DNA of 64,000 bases from Apostichopus parvimensis (taxonomy: Eukaryota > Echinodermata > Holothuroidea > Aspidochirotida > Stichopodidae), in assembly GCA_000934455.1 (NCBI GenBank), contig KN890751.1:1-64000 (forward strand), in the 5' to 3' direction. Under the pieces are notes generated by a model, which searched no databases, was not told where the DNA came from, and saw only the letters and a program-made list of their open reading frames with translations. This document shows positions 1 to 12,630 of the stretch, one piece after another (within the stretch, counting starts at the first letter, position 1; every line of letters begins with the position of its first letter). A program made the translations under genes and the position numbers.

Positions 1-426
1 CCCCCGACACCATGGATAGCATTTTACTATGACATGTACCGGTGCAGAGTAACCTTGAAGAGCCAAGTGGGGATTGGGCACGTTGCAATTACACTCCCCA
101 GGCTCCCTCTTCCCTCCCACGAATGAGTGAAATAAACAAACAATGACGATAAATAACAAAATTAGTGAGTGAGATGAGTAGCCTACAACACACACTAAAA
201 CCGCCACACAAAGCGTCCGCTAAGAATATTTTCGCAATCTAAAGAACAGTCCATATGCTGTATAGCATGGGTTCTCAATAAGCGACCCGCTGGTTTCCAT
301 ATAGCCGGAGAGAAACATCGTCCGTGACCTTGCACCCATGCATTAGTTAGCCTATATGCGGCCCCTGCTGGCGTTAGGCTTGATCATTCTACAGGCCTAT
401 GGCGGGCCATCAGTCTCAATCGTGGG
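1..426. other. non-genic, nothing recognised
   Basis: I see no long open frame, splice pair, RNA gene or repeat structure here. It is ordinary AT-rich sequence leading into the satellite that starts at 428. Confidence 0.5.
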
Positions 427-427
427 G

Positions 428-641
428 AATCGACATATACCGATTTAAATCGATGGTAAGTAAAATAAATCGGTGTATGTCAATTTAAATCGACATGTTT
501 AAATCGATGATATGTCAAATTAAATCGGTATATGTCATTTTAAATCGACATATACCAATTTAATTCGACTTATATACCAGTTTAAATCGACATATACCGA
601 TTTAAATCGACATATACCAATTTAAATCGATGATATGTCAA
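428..641. repeat. AT-rich satellite of mixed direct and inverted units
   Basis: The unit 'atcgacatatacc' followed by 'aatttaaatcga' or 'gatttaaatcga' recurs about every 20-45 bases. It appears both directly and as its reverse complement ('ggtatatgtc', 'gatatgtcaa'). The shared core 'cgatttaaatcg' is itself palindromic, so adjacent units can pair with one another. There is no coding potential. The array ends at 'gatatgtcaaataaaa'. Confidence 0.8.
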
Positions 642-3141
642 ATAAAAAAATAAAATAGAGGGGGTGTTGGAGGGGTCTTTAAGGTTGAGGGTATGGATGG
701 GGTACAGTTGAATGTGTAAACTATGCATTTTTTTAAAAAGGTTAACCCGTATACATATGTATGTGTATTTGATATACAAGCACTATCTTCCTCACCCGCT
801 TCAAGTTTTCCTGTGTGCCGAAACCTTATTACGTCACTTACCGACACACACACACACACACACATCCACCTATTCCTGTTATCCAACTGATATTTCAAAC
901 ATGTCAACACTTAAAAAAACAAACAAACAAACAATAAAAAACAAACAAAGCAAGTTGTCAGTAGGCAGGTAGGTGTTATTATACGTACACCGCCATGCAG
1001 CTGTAAGCAGACAAATAAACAAATCAACGAAAGATACGAACGAGCGAGATACGAACGTACGAATGAAAACATTCACAAACACATACATGCACACACAAAC
1101 ACACACAGACCCCAACTGAAGAAATAAACAGGAAGTGCTTGATTTCCGTTTAAAAGTATCTCTCGCTTCAAGTTGTACGGATAAAATTTCGAATGTTGCA
1201 CTTTCTTTACTCATATAGGCCTATAGTCAATCATTTATCATCGGATTGGCTTCGAGACCATTTCTTGCAGCATGTGACTCTAAATACATCTTATTTATCC
1301 CTTTGTACGCACTGGTATAGGCTATTCATTAAGTGTAAAAGTGCACGGCGGACGTAAAAACAATTAACGAAATGCATGGTTTTCTATACGTCCTATTATA
1401 CAACACGGCACAAGATATGTACTTGAACAATGAATGTTTTATTTTGAGTATTTATTTGAGCTGTTAAAGTGGCTATAGAAAATACGGGCAAGAATATAGC
1501 TTTTGGTCGGGAACTCATCGAGGGTTACCAAAACCATACCCGGAAGCAAGGATTGTCTAGTTTTAACCGTTTCCTTCAAACAGTTCGAAAGTGATAAGCT
1601 AAGGTCAACCCAAAGTTTGCATGTGCTATGTATCGTCTATTCAATTTCATTTGACCGCCGTAGTCCTAAGTTTATGAAGTCGAGACAGATGAACGAAATA
1701 ACCATCAAGCTTTATACAGTGGTAGTTCCTTTTTTTTATTCCCGTAAAACCAAAAGTATATAGAGAGTATATGCTATACATGGAGCATGGAGGTAATATA
1801 TATTTCTATACCCAAGCATCCAGGTAAGCAATTCTCATGGGACACAGAACGTGATATAGTACTGCACTAGTCTGAGATTTCTTTCATATAGGACCGGGAG
1901 GGCTGGTGGATTGTTACGTAACCCTCATATATGATGATACACTGGTGATTAGGGTAGCCTAAGGATTGATGGAGATATGGTTGGGGTGGGGGGGGGGGGT
2001 GGATGGGACGCTGTAGCGAAATTAGCTGAATCGATTATTATTCATAGTCAATTCTGGGAGTCTCGTTCTATGCCAACTAAGCGAACACAGTGATATGAGT
2101 TTGCTCGGCTCCGATTTTTCCAATAATTCGATGGGGGAGGGGTTGTCACGTTTAAGAAGCTGGTCGCATCATGAAGCATACATGATGCACATCAATTTGT
2201 TTTCAATCATTTTGTCTTTGCTTAATCGGAAAATAAATGCAAGGGAGTGTCTTCCCTGGCATATGCAAATAAGAAGGGGGAAATAAAAGAAAGAAAAAAA
2301 GCAAGAAAGAGAAAGAGAGCTAAAACTCCCCGACCCATCGTACACACGCACGGGTTGGATGCCGTCATCGTCGTAAAGTAACTGTCTTCGAGTTATTGAG
2401 CTGAATATCGATGAATTCTCTACTTTATAATAAGCAGTAGTAATTTTCCATGTTTCGTGTGTGTGTGTCAGTGCGCGTGTGTGGGAGGGAGTGGGAATAT
2501 TTATTACTATCAACCAGAGTCATATAAAGAAACGGCTCTGCATGTTACAATAGGCCCAGGAGAGCCGAATTATTTCGTTTTATTTTATTTTGTTTTGTTT
2601 ATTTTATTTTGATCATTTCCATCATTTCCGGGATGATTCTTGACCGTGTGAATCTGGCCACTGTTTTCTGTGCACTTGCCTCAGTTTCGGTAAATCCCGT
2701 AACCATGGACACGCCCACCCCACCTCCACCCAATGACACGGCCATGCACAACCGAGTTTCAATTAATCTACCAAAACCAAATCAAAGTTAGCCAATTATA
2801 AATATTTAGTTATTAATTTATCATATTATATTAAAATTACTTATATTAAAATATATTCTTTTGCGTTTGATCAACAGTAGCTATCCAAAAAGTATCTGGG
2901 CCTAAATGCTTAGAAATAAATAAATTTGTGAGTAATTGCCTACTTCATAGGTTTGACAAAAACTATCCACCATGGTTGTGTTCTACTTCAAATAGACAAC
3001 ATGCACCTTCTACTAACGGTAGAAAATTGTTTTCTCTAATAAATTACTTTTTCATCACCATTTCATCACACAATTTTCGTTCATCCCGTTGTCGATCCTT
3101 GAATCGGTTTTACGAATATGTTTTGAGCAAGCTTAAAGCAA
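642..3141. other. non-genic with simple repeats
   Basis: No supported gene. The stretch holds an (AC)n run near 842-864, A-rich (AAAC)n sequence near 912-950, a G-run around 1989-2000, a purine-rich block near 2277-2320 and a (TTTTA/TTTTG)n block near 2576-2612. The short open frames are low-complexity or lack any family signature. Confidence 0.5.
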
Positions 3142-3365
3142 TGACGTCATTTTAGGCGATATCACGAAAATATCAGGGCTTCCGTCATCGTTGTCAAACT
3201 ATCTATTTACATTACTGTACAACTGGGTACGACTCGAACGAGGAATATAGCAAATAGGGTACAACCCAACATGGCGAAACGCTGTTATATTTGGACGTTG
3301 TGGGTTATTCGATGAAACTTTGATTCTGTCTGAACAATCGTATTACTTGATTCCCCAAAGCAGAG
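3142..3365 (+). promoter_or_regulatory. candidate promoter and non-coding first exon
   Basis: A full palindromic CRE (TGACGTCA) lies at 3142-3149. About 120 bases downstream is 'aacatggcg' at 3268-3276, matching the core of the YY1 element that in animals often sits just downstream of transcription starts. The sequence between is richer in CpG than its surroundings. 'cagag' followed by 'gtaact' at 3366 makes a plausible splice donor, so an exon of roughly 100 bases could end at 3365. The ATG inside the YY1-like site opens only a 14-codon frame, so such an exon would be 5' UTR. This is inference from motifs only. Confidence 0.3.
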
Positions 3366-6300
3366 GTAACTTTTAGTGCATGTAAGATCAAAGATGAAAC
3401 TTCATAGCCTAAGTTAAAGAGTAGCCTTGCGCAAAACACAATCATGTTATTTGTCAGTATTGTGTAGTGACGACTACCCTGACTGTGTTAGCCAACGGTA
3501 TGTAGACAAATGACTGCCCTACGCTGAGGATTGTTTGTGCGTGTGAGAGGCCAAGTTAATTGTAAAGGCTAGGCTACGTTAAACAAGATAGATGATGTAT
3601 GAACTATCTCTATCAACCAATTTCTACATAGGAAATGCTGCACAATGGTGCACTTCAAATTTGCACTTAATGTCTGTCAATCTAGTACAAGTACAAGTTA
3701 CAGTATAGGCTTGTCACAGTAATTCAAGTTACATTGTACTAGGCCTAGGCTACTTGTATTTGTAAGTTGTAGTTAGGCTACACTGCGCCTGTACTATCGG
3801 TGTTACTAGGACTGGCTTTTGTGTTTGAAGTACTGAAAACCTCAATTGAGAACAAATAGCCACTACTCAATGCCATTGGGAGGTTATGGTTGACTGCAAA
3901 TTCACTGTAGGCTATGTTTCTGCCCCAATTTGTAAGATTTTTATCCTGCCATTATAAAAAGAATTAGCCTACTTAGGCAACATGGTATGGGTGCCAGTTT
4001 CACTGAGCTGTAACTGAACTATTTCATCCATAAGACTTTAATGGGACTGTTGATAGCATCTCTTTTCATTTTCCTGCCCCAAACAAGGTTGTAATTACCA
4101 GAAACTGAGAAATTTCTATTCAGAGTAGGCCTAATTGGCTGTGATGGTGGAAGGAAATTAGGCTGCATAAAATTACATTCTACTTCCCCCAGCAGACCAA
4201 GTCACATTGATGCTATCCCCAATAACAGTTTTGTGCAGAAAGTAATCGTATTGTACTTTATTTTCGTTATATTTTATTCCTGGAGGTTGAAAAGCATTAC
4301 GTCAATGTGATAAAAATGAATAGTATAGTTTTGTCTGAATGTTTTGTGCACTTGAGCGGTTAGCAGCTTTCACACTTTTCATCTTCTAAAAATCTAACAT
4401 TAAATGCAGGCCAAGTTTCCTTTTTTTTATGATCTCAACATCAGGAAAGTGTTATCAGTGATATATTTCTTGTATTCCAGAACTGCTATGAGTTTGGCTG
4501 AAAAAGCAATCACAACTACAGTACTCATACCTAGCACTTGTATTGCTACTGTAGACCTCAAAGGGTTCGCTTTGCCACAAGTATAGACTTCATACTAACA
4601 TTACTACTTGTAGTGCCAGTGCCAGCAGTGCAGCTATTTTCAAATTGAGTGTGTGATGTTCATGAAGATATTTGAGGATGTTTGTGCAACAGATATTACA
4701 GCATTTCCAGAATTGGCCAAAAATCGTTACAAAAATCATTACTTTTAGTACCACTGTTGGTGAGACAATTTTCATGAACCTCTCTATATATGGTGATTTG
4801 GCAGTGGTAATTTAAAAAATTGATAAATGCATGTAAGTTGCAGAGTTGGCTTAGTATCACATTAATAGGCTTTGGTGACTCCTAGAATGTTGGAGTCAAG
4901 TACTCGTCACCCTGGGAAGTGGTGACATCTTGCCAATCTTGGTGAAGTCAAGAGTCTCAAGTCTTTTGTCATTCAACACAAATTCATAGAAAAGGTTTAA
5001 AGTAGCAAACATACATGTACGTATGTTGGGGGTTCACATCCCAGTATTACCAACTAAGGCAAAGATGCAAAGTACATTACTGAGTCCTAGTGTAGGCATG
5101 CTTTGCTTTCCACACTAAATAGGATAGTGACAAAAGTTTGCAATTTAATACATCGTGAGTAATGACACTTTTTAATTTATGAACATGGCTATTTGTAGAC
5201 CTTATAATCTATACTGCTTACTTGAATGTTGGAATACAACAGAACAAACCAAGCCCGCACAGTTATTAGACATTAGACAAAGAATATGTTTAACCAGTAT
5301 CATTTGCAAGACGTTTTGTTGTAACCTGCCATGTAGGAAAAATACAAATATGCTTTCACTAGAGAAAGCCCATGAGCACGTGATAATACTACAAACTTTC
5401 GTACCCTCAAAATCTATAGTTGAAGCAGAATTTACCCAAACCATCTTCATTAACTTATACATGTGATAAAGATGCTTCCATGCATGATGAACAACTAAAT
5501 AAATAATAATTTATAGACCTCTCTTTTGCGGATACAATGTTTGAACCGTTTCATCATTAATCAGACTTTTTTTTTCATTTATTTGTAAATTTTCATTGAC
5601 CGGGCCCCTGGATGGCATTAACCATTGTTGCCGCTTAACTGATGAAGTCTCTAACATTACTGTATATGCTGACATTGATGGCAATAATAATGATGAAAAC
5701 AGGTACCCTGGGCACTGAGCAAAAAATTACTTCCCGATCCAGGCTGTTACTACCCAGTCCAGAAATTCATCAAAATCACCTAACATCGTTCTCCATTTTC
5801 AATTACATTTTAATTGAATTAATGAAAGTGAAGAAAAACTTATGAGTATTCTTCCGTAATTTCATCATTTGATGATATTGCCTTCTATCTTGATGTGTTT
5901 AAGTGTAAACTTTGTTTCTGCCCGAGAGAGTTTTGATCAGCTACTGTTCATTCGTTTACTTTTACATACTGTACATGTGCAGACTGTACTGTATAGCCTA
6001 AAGCAATCTCTCCACATTTCTAACTTGCACAATTTCACTCAACAAACCTTAACCTTTGTACTCTTGAGCAGCTCATAAGATGACCACCCCGTGTCGAATT
6101 TAGTGGAATGGTCCCACAAAAGTTGTCCATGCTTGAAAGAATCAAGCAACATGTGATTGGTCCATAGCTACATATCAGACATCACCTCGTAAGAATAAGG
6201 GTTTCCAACTAATCTATTAAATAGCTGGGACCTCCTGGAGCGCTAGCCTTGGTGCACAGTAATAAAAGAACAGGTTGGATAGTATGATATTGTGGTGCTG

Positions 6301-9129
6301 TATAAGTGCTAGAACTTCCATGTAAGACATTTTTGGTTTGCATAAATATTCCATAAATTGTCTCCCATTGCTTAATTTAGCAATTTTATGCAAGTTTACC
6401 CCAGCAAATGCTTTAAGGAGTTCTTCAATCATGCAAGCCACGTTTTCAGGAATACTTCGTTCATTGATGCATTGCACTGTTAGGCTTGAAGGGCTGTAGA
6501 GTTGCAGACTTGCAAGTTATCTTTTCATACATCATTAAAATCATTATAGGGGGAAAAAACATCGCATAAGGTTGATTTTAAAAAGTAATTTTAGGATATA
6601 AGTAGTAAATTTATAAATAAGCAGCAACAAACAACAGTTGTTTACAGTCGTACCACACACATGACTGAAGGCCTGCTAGGGTATTTCACTGGCCAATTTG
6701 GATTTTAGGTGGAATGCATAATGAACAGGTACCTTGGGGGGGGGGCGACCAAAATTAGCAAAAAGGGACCAGGGAGCAAATTTTTGGACCATTCTCATCA
6801 CCAATAATAGTATCGCATTCTTTCACTATTCCACGCGCCTAGTGACAATTCCCTGTTATAACCCTGATATCTCGCAAATACAGTAGGTCAAGAGCTTTCT
6901 AAACTATTTTCTAGGACAACATAAAGATACTGTAGAACCTAGAAATAATTTGTAAGCTCTTTAAATTGCTGGACCATTTTTCTAGGTTTCTTCACCAAAT
7001 GAAAGTAGTGACTGACTACAGATCACCTATCGAAAATTTTGTCTATCAGTTTTAAGTTGCATGTAATCACTCAGAAAGAGCAGATTTGAGATTTGAAATT
7101 TTATCCCATTTGGGGCCATTATTGAATAATATGGTTCTCAACTTACCAAGCTAATCAACTGAAATGTATATTACTGAGTTTTACACCATTTTTTGTTGGA
7201 TCCTTCGAATTCAGTGAGAAAGGCTGCTTTATCAGTCAGCTGAATATATTTGTTGTATTACTGTATATATATCGAAATCAACCTTTTGGACTTAATAAAT
7301 TTGATTTGAAGTAATCCAGAGCTATAGCCTGTGTTCATTCAAGTGGTGACTAGTTATTTGTTTGTTGTCACCACTCATTGATAATATTACAGTAAATCAT
7401 TATCTTATATAATCTGAATAATTTTGTTAACTGCATGAAGGTTTAAGGTCAAAGTTCAACAAATAGTACCCTCCGCATTGTAGGGCATTGCTGTGGTATG
7501 TACGAGGATTAAGAACGTTGCTTGATCAGACTTGACAGCTTTCCACGTTAAGAGGCCAATCAGAGGTTTTCAAAAGAAAAATATTCATTAAAACTAAATC
7601 TCTTTCTGGCTTGGCACACTTTTGTCCCTAAACCTTTTGCACCTCTTAGAATGTGGATGTGTGATCACTGTGGAAGGTATAAGGAAGAACAGTGGACTCT
7701 CCGCATTTGACTATTTTAATACTGTCTTTAATTAGCTGATTGCATTCTACAACTGTTGTTAGTCCACTCTCACCGGGTGAACTCAGGTTCCTACTGTAGA
7801 TGTATGTGTTAATTCTCATTGTCCAAACACTGTTTAATCAGATAGTATTTTGCCTCCACAGTTAACAATTAGAAAATTCCATGAGCATTGTATGCAAAAG
7901 TTTGCCTGTTGTATTTGCTGTTTAAATATACAAATATAATGGGAATTACCATGTTTGACTTCTTGGAGGGGCCCTTCAAGGACATGGAAGATGGCATGTA
8001 TTAGGAAAGAAAACAAAAAAACCCAAAACAATAGGGAACGAAACTGTTGATGTTTTGGAATAAATGTTTTCTTTGAGGAAGAGGTAACCGTTGCTCAGGG
8101 GTTTGATTTTGGCGTTTCTGTATTTTTTGCCATTTACTTGTCATCTTCTTTTGCATGAATGCAACAAAATCACTGTGTCTTTTGATGATGATGAAGTGAT
8201 CCACAGGTATTGTGCTCTCTGAACAAAGGCACATTCTCTAATTTGACGTATCGGTGCATCTATTTGTACATGTATGCCGGCATACTATATAGTTAGTCAT
8301 ACCAGCTCTTGTGTCAATTTTGTAACTTGGAAGATCTATAGTGCAAGACAATATACTCACACAGACACAGTTCCTGCTTAGAGACTTGTTCTTGTACTCG
8401 TACTTACTCATACTCTAGAAAGTCTACAGTTGTACCGGTAGTACTGTACTGTAAGCCTGTGTCCTATACACCTGTAAGCTATGTTTGACATTTTAAACTG
8501 TTTGCTAGCTCGGGTCAGGGAGTTTCCATATATATCAACTCCCTGCTAGGATACCATGGGGCTCTTTCTGTGAAGAACAATATTACAATCTATAAAAAAT
8601 ATGTGGTGGCTCGTTCATTTAGGATTAAAATGACAAGTTACTCGAAGTGAACGTTCAATATTTGACATTTGGCACTTTGTTTCAATATTAATGTCACTTG
8701 ATTTGTTCTTGATCACATTTGTACATACTTAGTTAAACATGTTCCGTTCTGTTTCATTGCTTTCTTAGCTTCTTGTGTGTGTAATGTGTATGTCCCAACC
8801 ACAGAGGTCACCGCATAAATCAGCTGGCATTGTTCATGGTCATTTGTGGCTAGGGTTTTGCTTTAAGGCAATTCTGGCATGAAAACAGTAGTATAATATC
8901 TGTCCTGTTACTCCTGTATTGTAACCAGGGTTGTTATTCTTTGAATTATGTAAGTATCACACACAGACACACACACCATGCTTTTGTAAGCTTGTACATC
9001 AAAACAAGATCTTGTCAGGATATGTTTAATGTGAACTTTTCTCTGCAGCTGTTTCCAGCCTCAAAATCTGGGTGATAAGAAAATTACTTTAAACCTTACA
9101 CTAACACTTACCTTGGCTTTTCTATCCAG
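3366..9129. other. intron-like DNA
   Basis: AT-rich sequence without long open frames. The best object is the weak candidate exon at 4481-4580. An 86-codon frame on the minus strand at 6217-6477 has no ATG at its start, no recognisable domain and no good donor, so it is not called. There is a G-run near 6735-6746. Confidence 0.4.
4481..4580 (+). CDS. weak candidate first coding exon, unknown protein
   Basis: A good acceptor ('tttcttgtattccag', ending 4480) precedes an open frame with an ATG at 4488. The frame reads MSLAEKAITTTVLIPSTCIA followed by TVDLKGFALPQ, then 'cacaa|gtatag' as a mediocre donor. It ends in phase 0, which would fit the candidate exon at 9130-9214. I recognise no domain. 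A chance open frame of this length is common, so this entry rests only on splice signals and phase. Confidence 0.18.
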
Positions 9130-9214
9130 GAAGTAGTTGGTACTGGTAGCTGTTTTCGAGGAAATAAACTGGGCACTGTATCTGTTAAGTCAGCCGAGCA
9201 CTACTATCTGAAAT
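9130..9214 (+). CDS. candidate internal coding exon, unknown protein
   Basis: A pyrimidine-rich acceptor ('ggcttttctatccag', ending 9129) and a donor ('aaat|gtaagc') bound 85 bases that are open in one frame. That frame starts at phase 0 and leaves one base over at the end. It translates as EVVGTGSCFRGNKLG then TVSVKSAEHYYLK. Third codon positions are more GC-rich than the AT-rich surroundings, as expected for coding DNA. I do not recognise the family. Acceptor-donor pairs this close occur by chance in introns, so transcript evidence would decide it. Confidence 0.3.
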
Positions 9215-9329
9215 GTAAGCTTACAACATCGGGGTCATAACAGCCAGAGTTGTCCGATATTCTCGTAATATTTCCTCATGTACAGTGGGCACAGTGTGTG
9301 CTCTATTTACTCGCAATCTGAACTGAATA

Positions 9330-9412
9330 CATTGTTACATTGTTACTTGTTACATTTTATCATTGTTACATTTTATTGTTACATTTCATTGTTACATTTT
9401 ATCATTTCTGTA
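9330..9412. repeat. short tandem 'ttgttacattttat' repeat
   Basis: About five imperfect tandem copies of a 10-18 base unit, 'ttgttacatttta' and shorter forms. Confidence 0.7.
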
Positions 9413-9817
9413 TATTGTACACTGTATGCAGCATATTTGCTGATTCCCATCATTCTCAACTGTCAAGGGATAGGGTAGTATAGTACTATGGTACACTAAA
9501 TTTCACAAACAGTTTTAATGTGTGTCATGCATTGAAATTATGGTTTCAAATGTGGTAATGTGCCTATTAATGTCACTACAAACTGACATAGGAAATGTGC
9601 AATAGACGAGATGCTAGGTAATAGTGGTTTGATACTGGTAGTACTACAGTATATTCATGTATTCTGACATCAGTTCTATTATGACTACAGCTGTGTAACC
9701 AGACCAGTATATAAACAATGTACAGTAGTAGTGTATGCATACCAACATACTGTATAACACATATAATGGTGGTTATGTAACAAGTTATAACCTTGTGTTC
9801 CCCTTTAGTCTACTTGT

Positions 9818-10897
9818 CTTGTTGTATTGAGCTGTACAGAATGCAAGCTTGTGTTGGTGTATTGAGCCTTGTAAAATGTCAGCCTGTGTTGGTGTATTGA
9901 GCCTTGTAAAATGTCAGCCTGTGTTTGTGTGTTGAGCCACACAGAATATCAGCCTATATTGTTGTAGTGAGCTGTACAGAATGTGGCCTGTGTTTTTGTA
10001 GTGAGCTGTACAGAATGTGGCCTGTGTTTTGTATTGACCCATACAGAATGTCAGCCAGTGTTGTTGTATTGACCCATACAGAATGTAAGCCTGTGTTGGT
10101 GTATTGATTCCATATATAATGTCAACCTGTGTTGGTGTATTGAGCCTTGTAAAATGTCAGCTTGTGCTGTTGTTTGACCCACACATAATGTCAGCCAGTG
10201 TTGTTGTATTGACCCATACAGAATGTCAGCTTGTGTTGTTGTATTGACCCATACAGAATGTCAACCAGTGTTGTTGTATTGAGCCTTGTAAAATGTCAGC
10301 TTGTGTTGTTGTATTGACCCATACAGAATGTCAACCAGTGTTGTTGTATTAACCATACAGAATGTCAGCCAGTGTTGTTGTATTGACCCATACGGAATGT
10401 CAGCCTGTGTTACCATACAGAGTGTCAGCCAGTGTTGTTGTAATGAGCCATGTAAAATGTCAGCTAGTGTTGTTGTATTGAGCCATATAGAGTGTCAGCC
10501 AGTGTTGTTGTAATGAGCCTTACAGAATGTCAGCCAGTGTTTTTGTATGGACCCATACAGAATGTCAGCCTGTGTTGCTGAGTTGACCCATACAGAATGT
10601 CAGCCAGTGTTGTTGTATTGAGCCATATAGAGTGTCAGCCAGTGTTGGTGTATTGACCCATACAGAATGTCAGCCAGTGTTGTTGTATTGACCCATATAG
10701 AATGTCAGCCAGTGTTGTTGTATTGACCCATACAGAATGCAGCCAGTGTTGTTGTATTGACCCATACAGAATGTTAGCCAGTGTTGTTGTATTGACCCAT
10801 ACAGAATGTCAGCCAGTGTTGTTGTATTGACCCATACAGAATGTCAGCCTGTGTTGTTGTATTGACCCATACAGAATGTCAGCCAGTGTTGTTGTAT
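9818..10897. repeat. 35-bp minisatellite, about 30 copies
   Basis: The unit is 35 bases: 'agtgttgttgtattgaccc' followed by 'atacagaatgtcagcc'. Copies near the 3' end (10650-10890) are almost identical. Those at the 5' end are diverged, with 'gagccttgtaaaatg' and 'gagctgtacagaatgtgg' variants. This gradient is usual for an array that expands by unequal exchange at one end. The short frames through it are artefacts of the 35-base period. Confidence 0.95.
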
Positions 10898-11379
10898 TTT
10901 GGCATATTGCAAAACATTTTGTGTTGACTTTATTCACTGTTTATTCTTGTCTCCTCACAGTAATTACAATCTCAATGTGTAGTATCTGTTCCCTTTAGAG
11001 GGGAATGGTGATGCACACCCGACGATGATCACACAGTCACAGTCCCGATGCAAGGGGACTGGGGTTGAGAGCGGATCAGTCGTTCGGTCGTTTGGTTTTT
11101 GTGCCCAGGTTCTTTCCTGGGCGACTTTTTCTTAAAATGTATCCTATTCACCTCAGCCGCATATTTGCAGCCATGCATCTGTTACATCACACTTATTTGC
11201 TTCAATTAGTTCAGAGTTTGGGGCCTTAAAAGAAATGATCTGTAATTCAAAATTGGCATAAAGGGGTCGAATTGTCCAAAAATGATTTTACCACTGGTAT
11301 CCTCTTAATGGGAGCAATTAAGTTTGACATTTGTCTGCTGTTTTTGAAGAAAGTATTAAATTAAAAAAAAAGTTTTGGT

Positions 11380-11905
11380 CATTTTCTGATTCCTTGCGGG
11401 AGGTAGGAGGAATCTATGCAATGGTGATAGTGTGTGTGTATGAGTGTGTATGTATGTGACACTTGCTCGTAAACAGTCTAGCTAAAAAATTTCATGGGGA
11501 TTTAACTTCATACTTGGTATGTGGATCCGTCTTATGGATTACAGGAACCTGATTCTTTTCACTGAAGTTCAATGGTCAATCGGGGTCAACAGATGTCAAA
11601 GTCTGAAAACTTTGTTAAATTGATAACTCAAAAAGTACATCTTTCTTGAACTTCATACTTAGAACGTAGAAAATTTTTATAAAAATTTGAAATCTTTATC
11701 AGTGAATGAACTGATTGATGCCCACAAGGGTGTGCTACAAATAAAGAGCTGGAAAATCTCGGATCTTTTTTGGTTTTCGCTTAATTCTTGGACAAATGTA
11801 ACTCGCATGCTCTACATAAGTCAGATAGTTATATTTAAATTTTGAGCAAATTTTACGGCAAGGAATCACAAATCCAGCTGGCTTTGTGGTTCTTGGTTGA
11901 TATTG
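11380..11905. repeat. dispersed repeat, unclassified, copy 1
   Basis: The segment 'gatgcccacaaggg' through 'tcttggacaaatgtaactc', 'atgctctacataagtcag' and 'ggcaaggaatcacaaa' (about 11705-11890) recurs in the same orientation near 23405-23570. The upstream part ('cttcatacttggtatg', 'gggtcaacagatgtcaaa') probably belongs to the same element, because the second copy is also preceded by 'gggtcaacag'-like phrases. There is no open frame or terminal repeat, so the class is unknown. Confidence 0.7.
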
Positions 11906-12451
11906 TACTAAAAGAAACTAAGTTTGACAATAACTGACAGTTATTTATGGATGATCAGAATCGAAACAACCCAACATATGAAAATGTTAAGCCAGATGTT
12001 ATGAAAGTACTTTATAATGCATATCCATCATAGTCATAGATCAGCATTTTCATATTGCTGACAGAAGCTATTGGACAGTACAGTTTATTGTCAATCGCTT
12101 GTGAAATACCCAGTGCAGGGAGTTTTGAGGTTTAGCTTGATTGGAATCCAAACAACCCAATGCACAGTGACAATGACTGTTAAGCCACAAGTTTGATAGT
12201 TTTAGGTTCACCATACTGTACATCTGTTTGACAAGACTTCAGTGTTTGTGGTATGAGACAACTCTGTATATATAGTTGTTTGATATTTAACCTCATTTGA
12301 GGTTCCCTAAAGGACAGACAGTTTCGTAGTATACTGCATGTGTGAATGTACTTTACAAGTTTTCAAAGAATAATTTAATTTTCACTGTTCACAGCAATTG
12401 TGAGGTTCATGTCATTAATCATAAATTAACTATGTGTACTATGCTGCCTTG

Positions 12452-12515
12452 CTTACCTGCCTCCTCACCACCTTTGCACTCTTGTTCTACCATGTCTGGT
12501 ATGAACAAGTAACCC
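12452..12515 (+). repeat. dispersed 'TTACCTGTCTCC' repeat, member 1
   Basis: Diverged copy: 'gcttacctgcctcctcacc' followed by 'gcactcttgttctaccatgt'. It belongs to a family seen about a dozen times in the window; its reverse strand carries a splice-donor-like end. Confidence 0.65.
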
Positions 12516-12630
12516 TTGCTATACCATCTCATGGATAAAAACTAGTAAATTTCCGTCACTGAAGGTTCCTTCTTATCTTTACCACACCAAGTGTCTAGTC
12601 GTGTTTCCCCTAAATGTGGACTTTGTTAAA

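Noticed and set aside
6217-6477. 86-codon minus-strand frame with a globular-looking composition
   Set aside because: No ATG at its start, no convincing donor, no family resemblance.
9925-10513. Short Cys/Val-rich repetitive frames
   Set aside because: They are produced by the 35-bp minisatellite, whose period is not a multiple of three.
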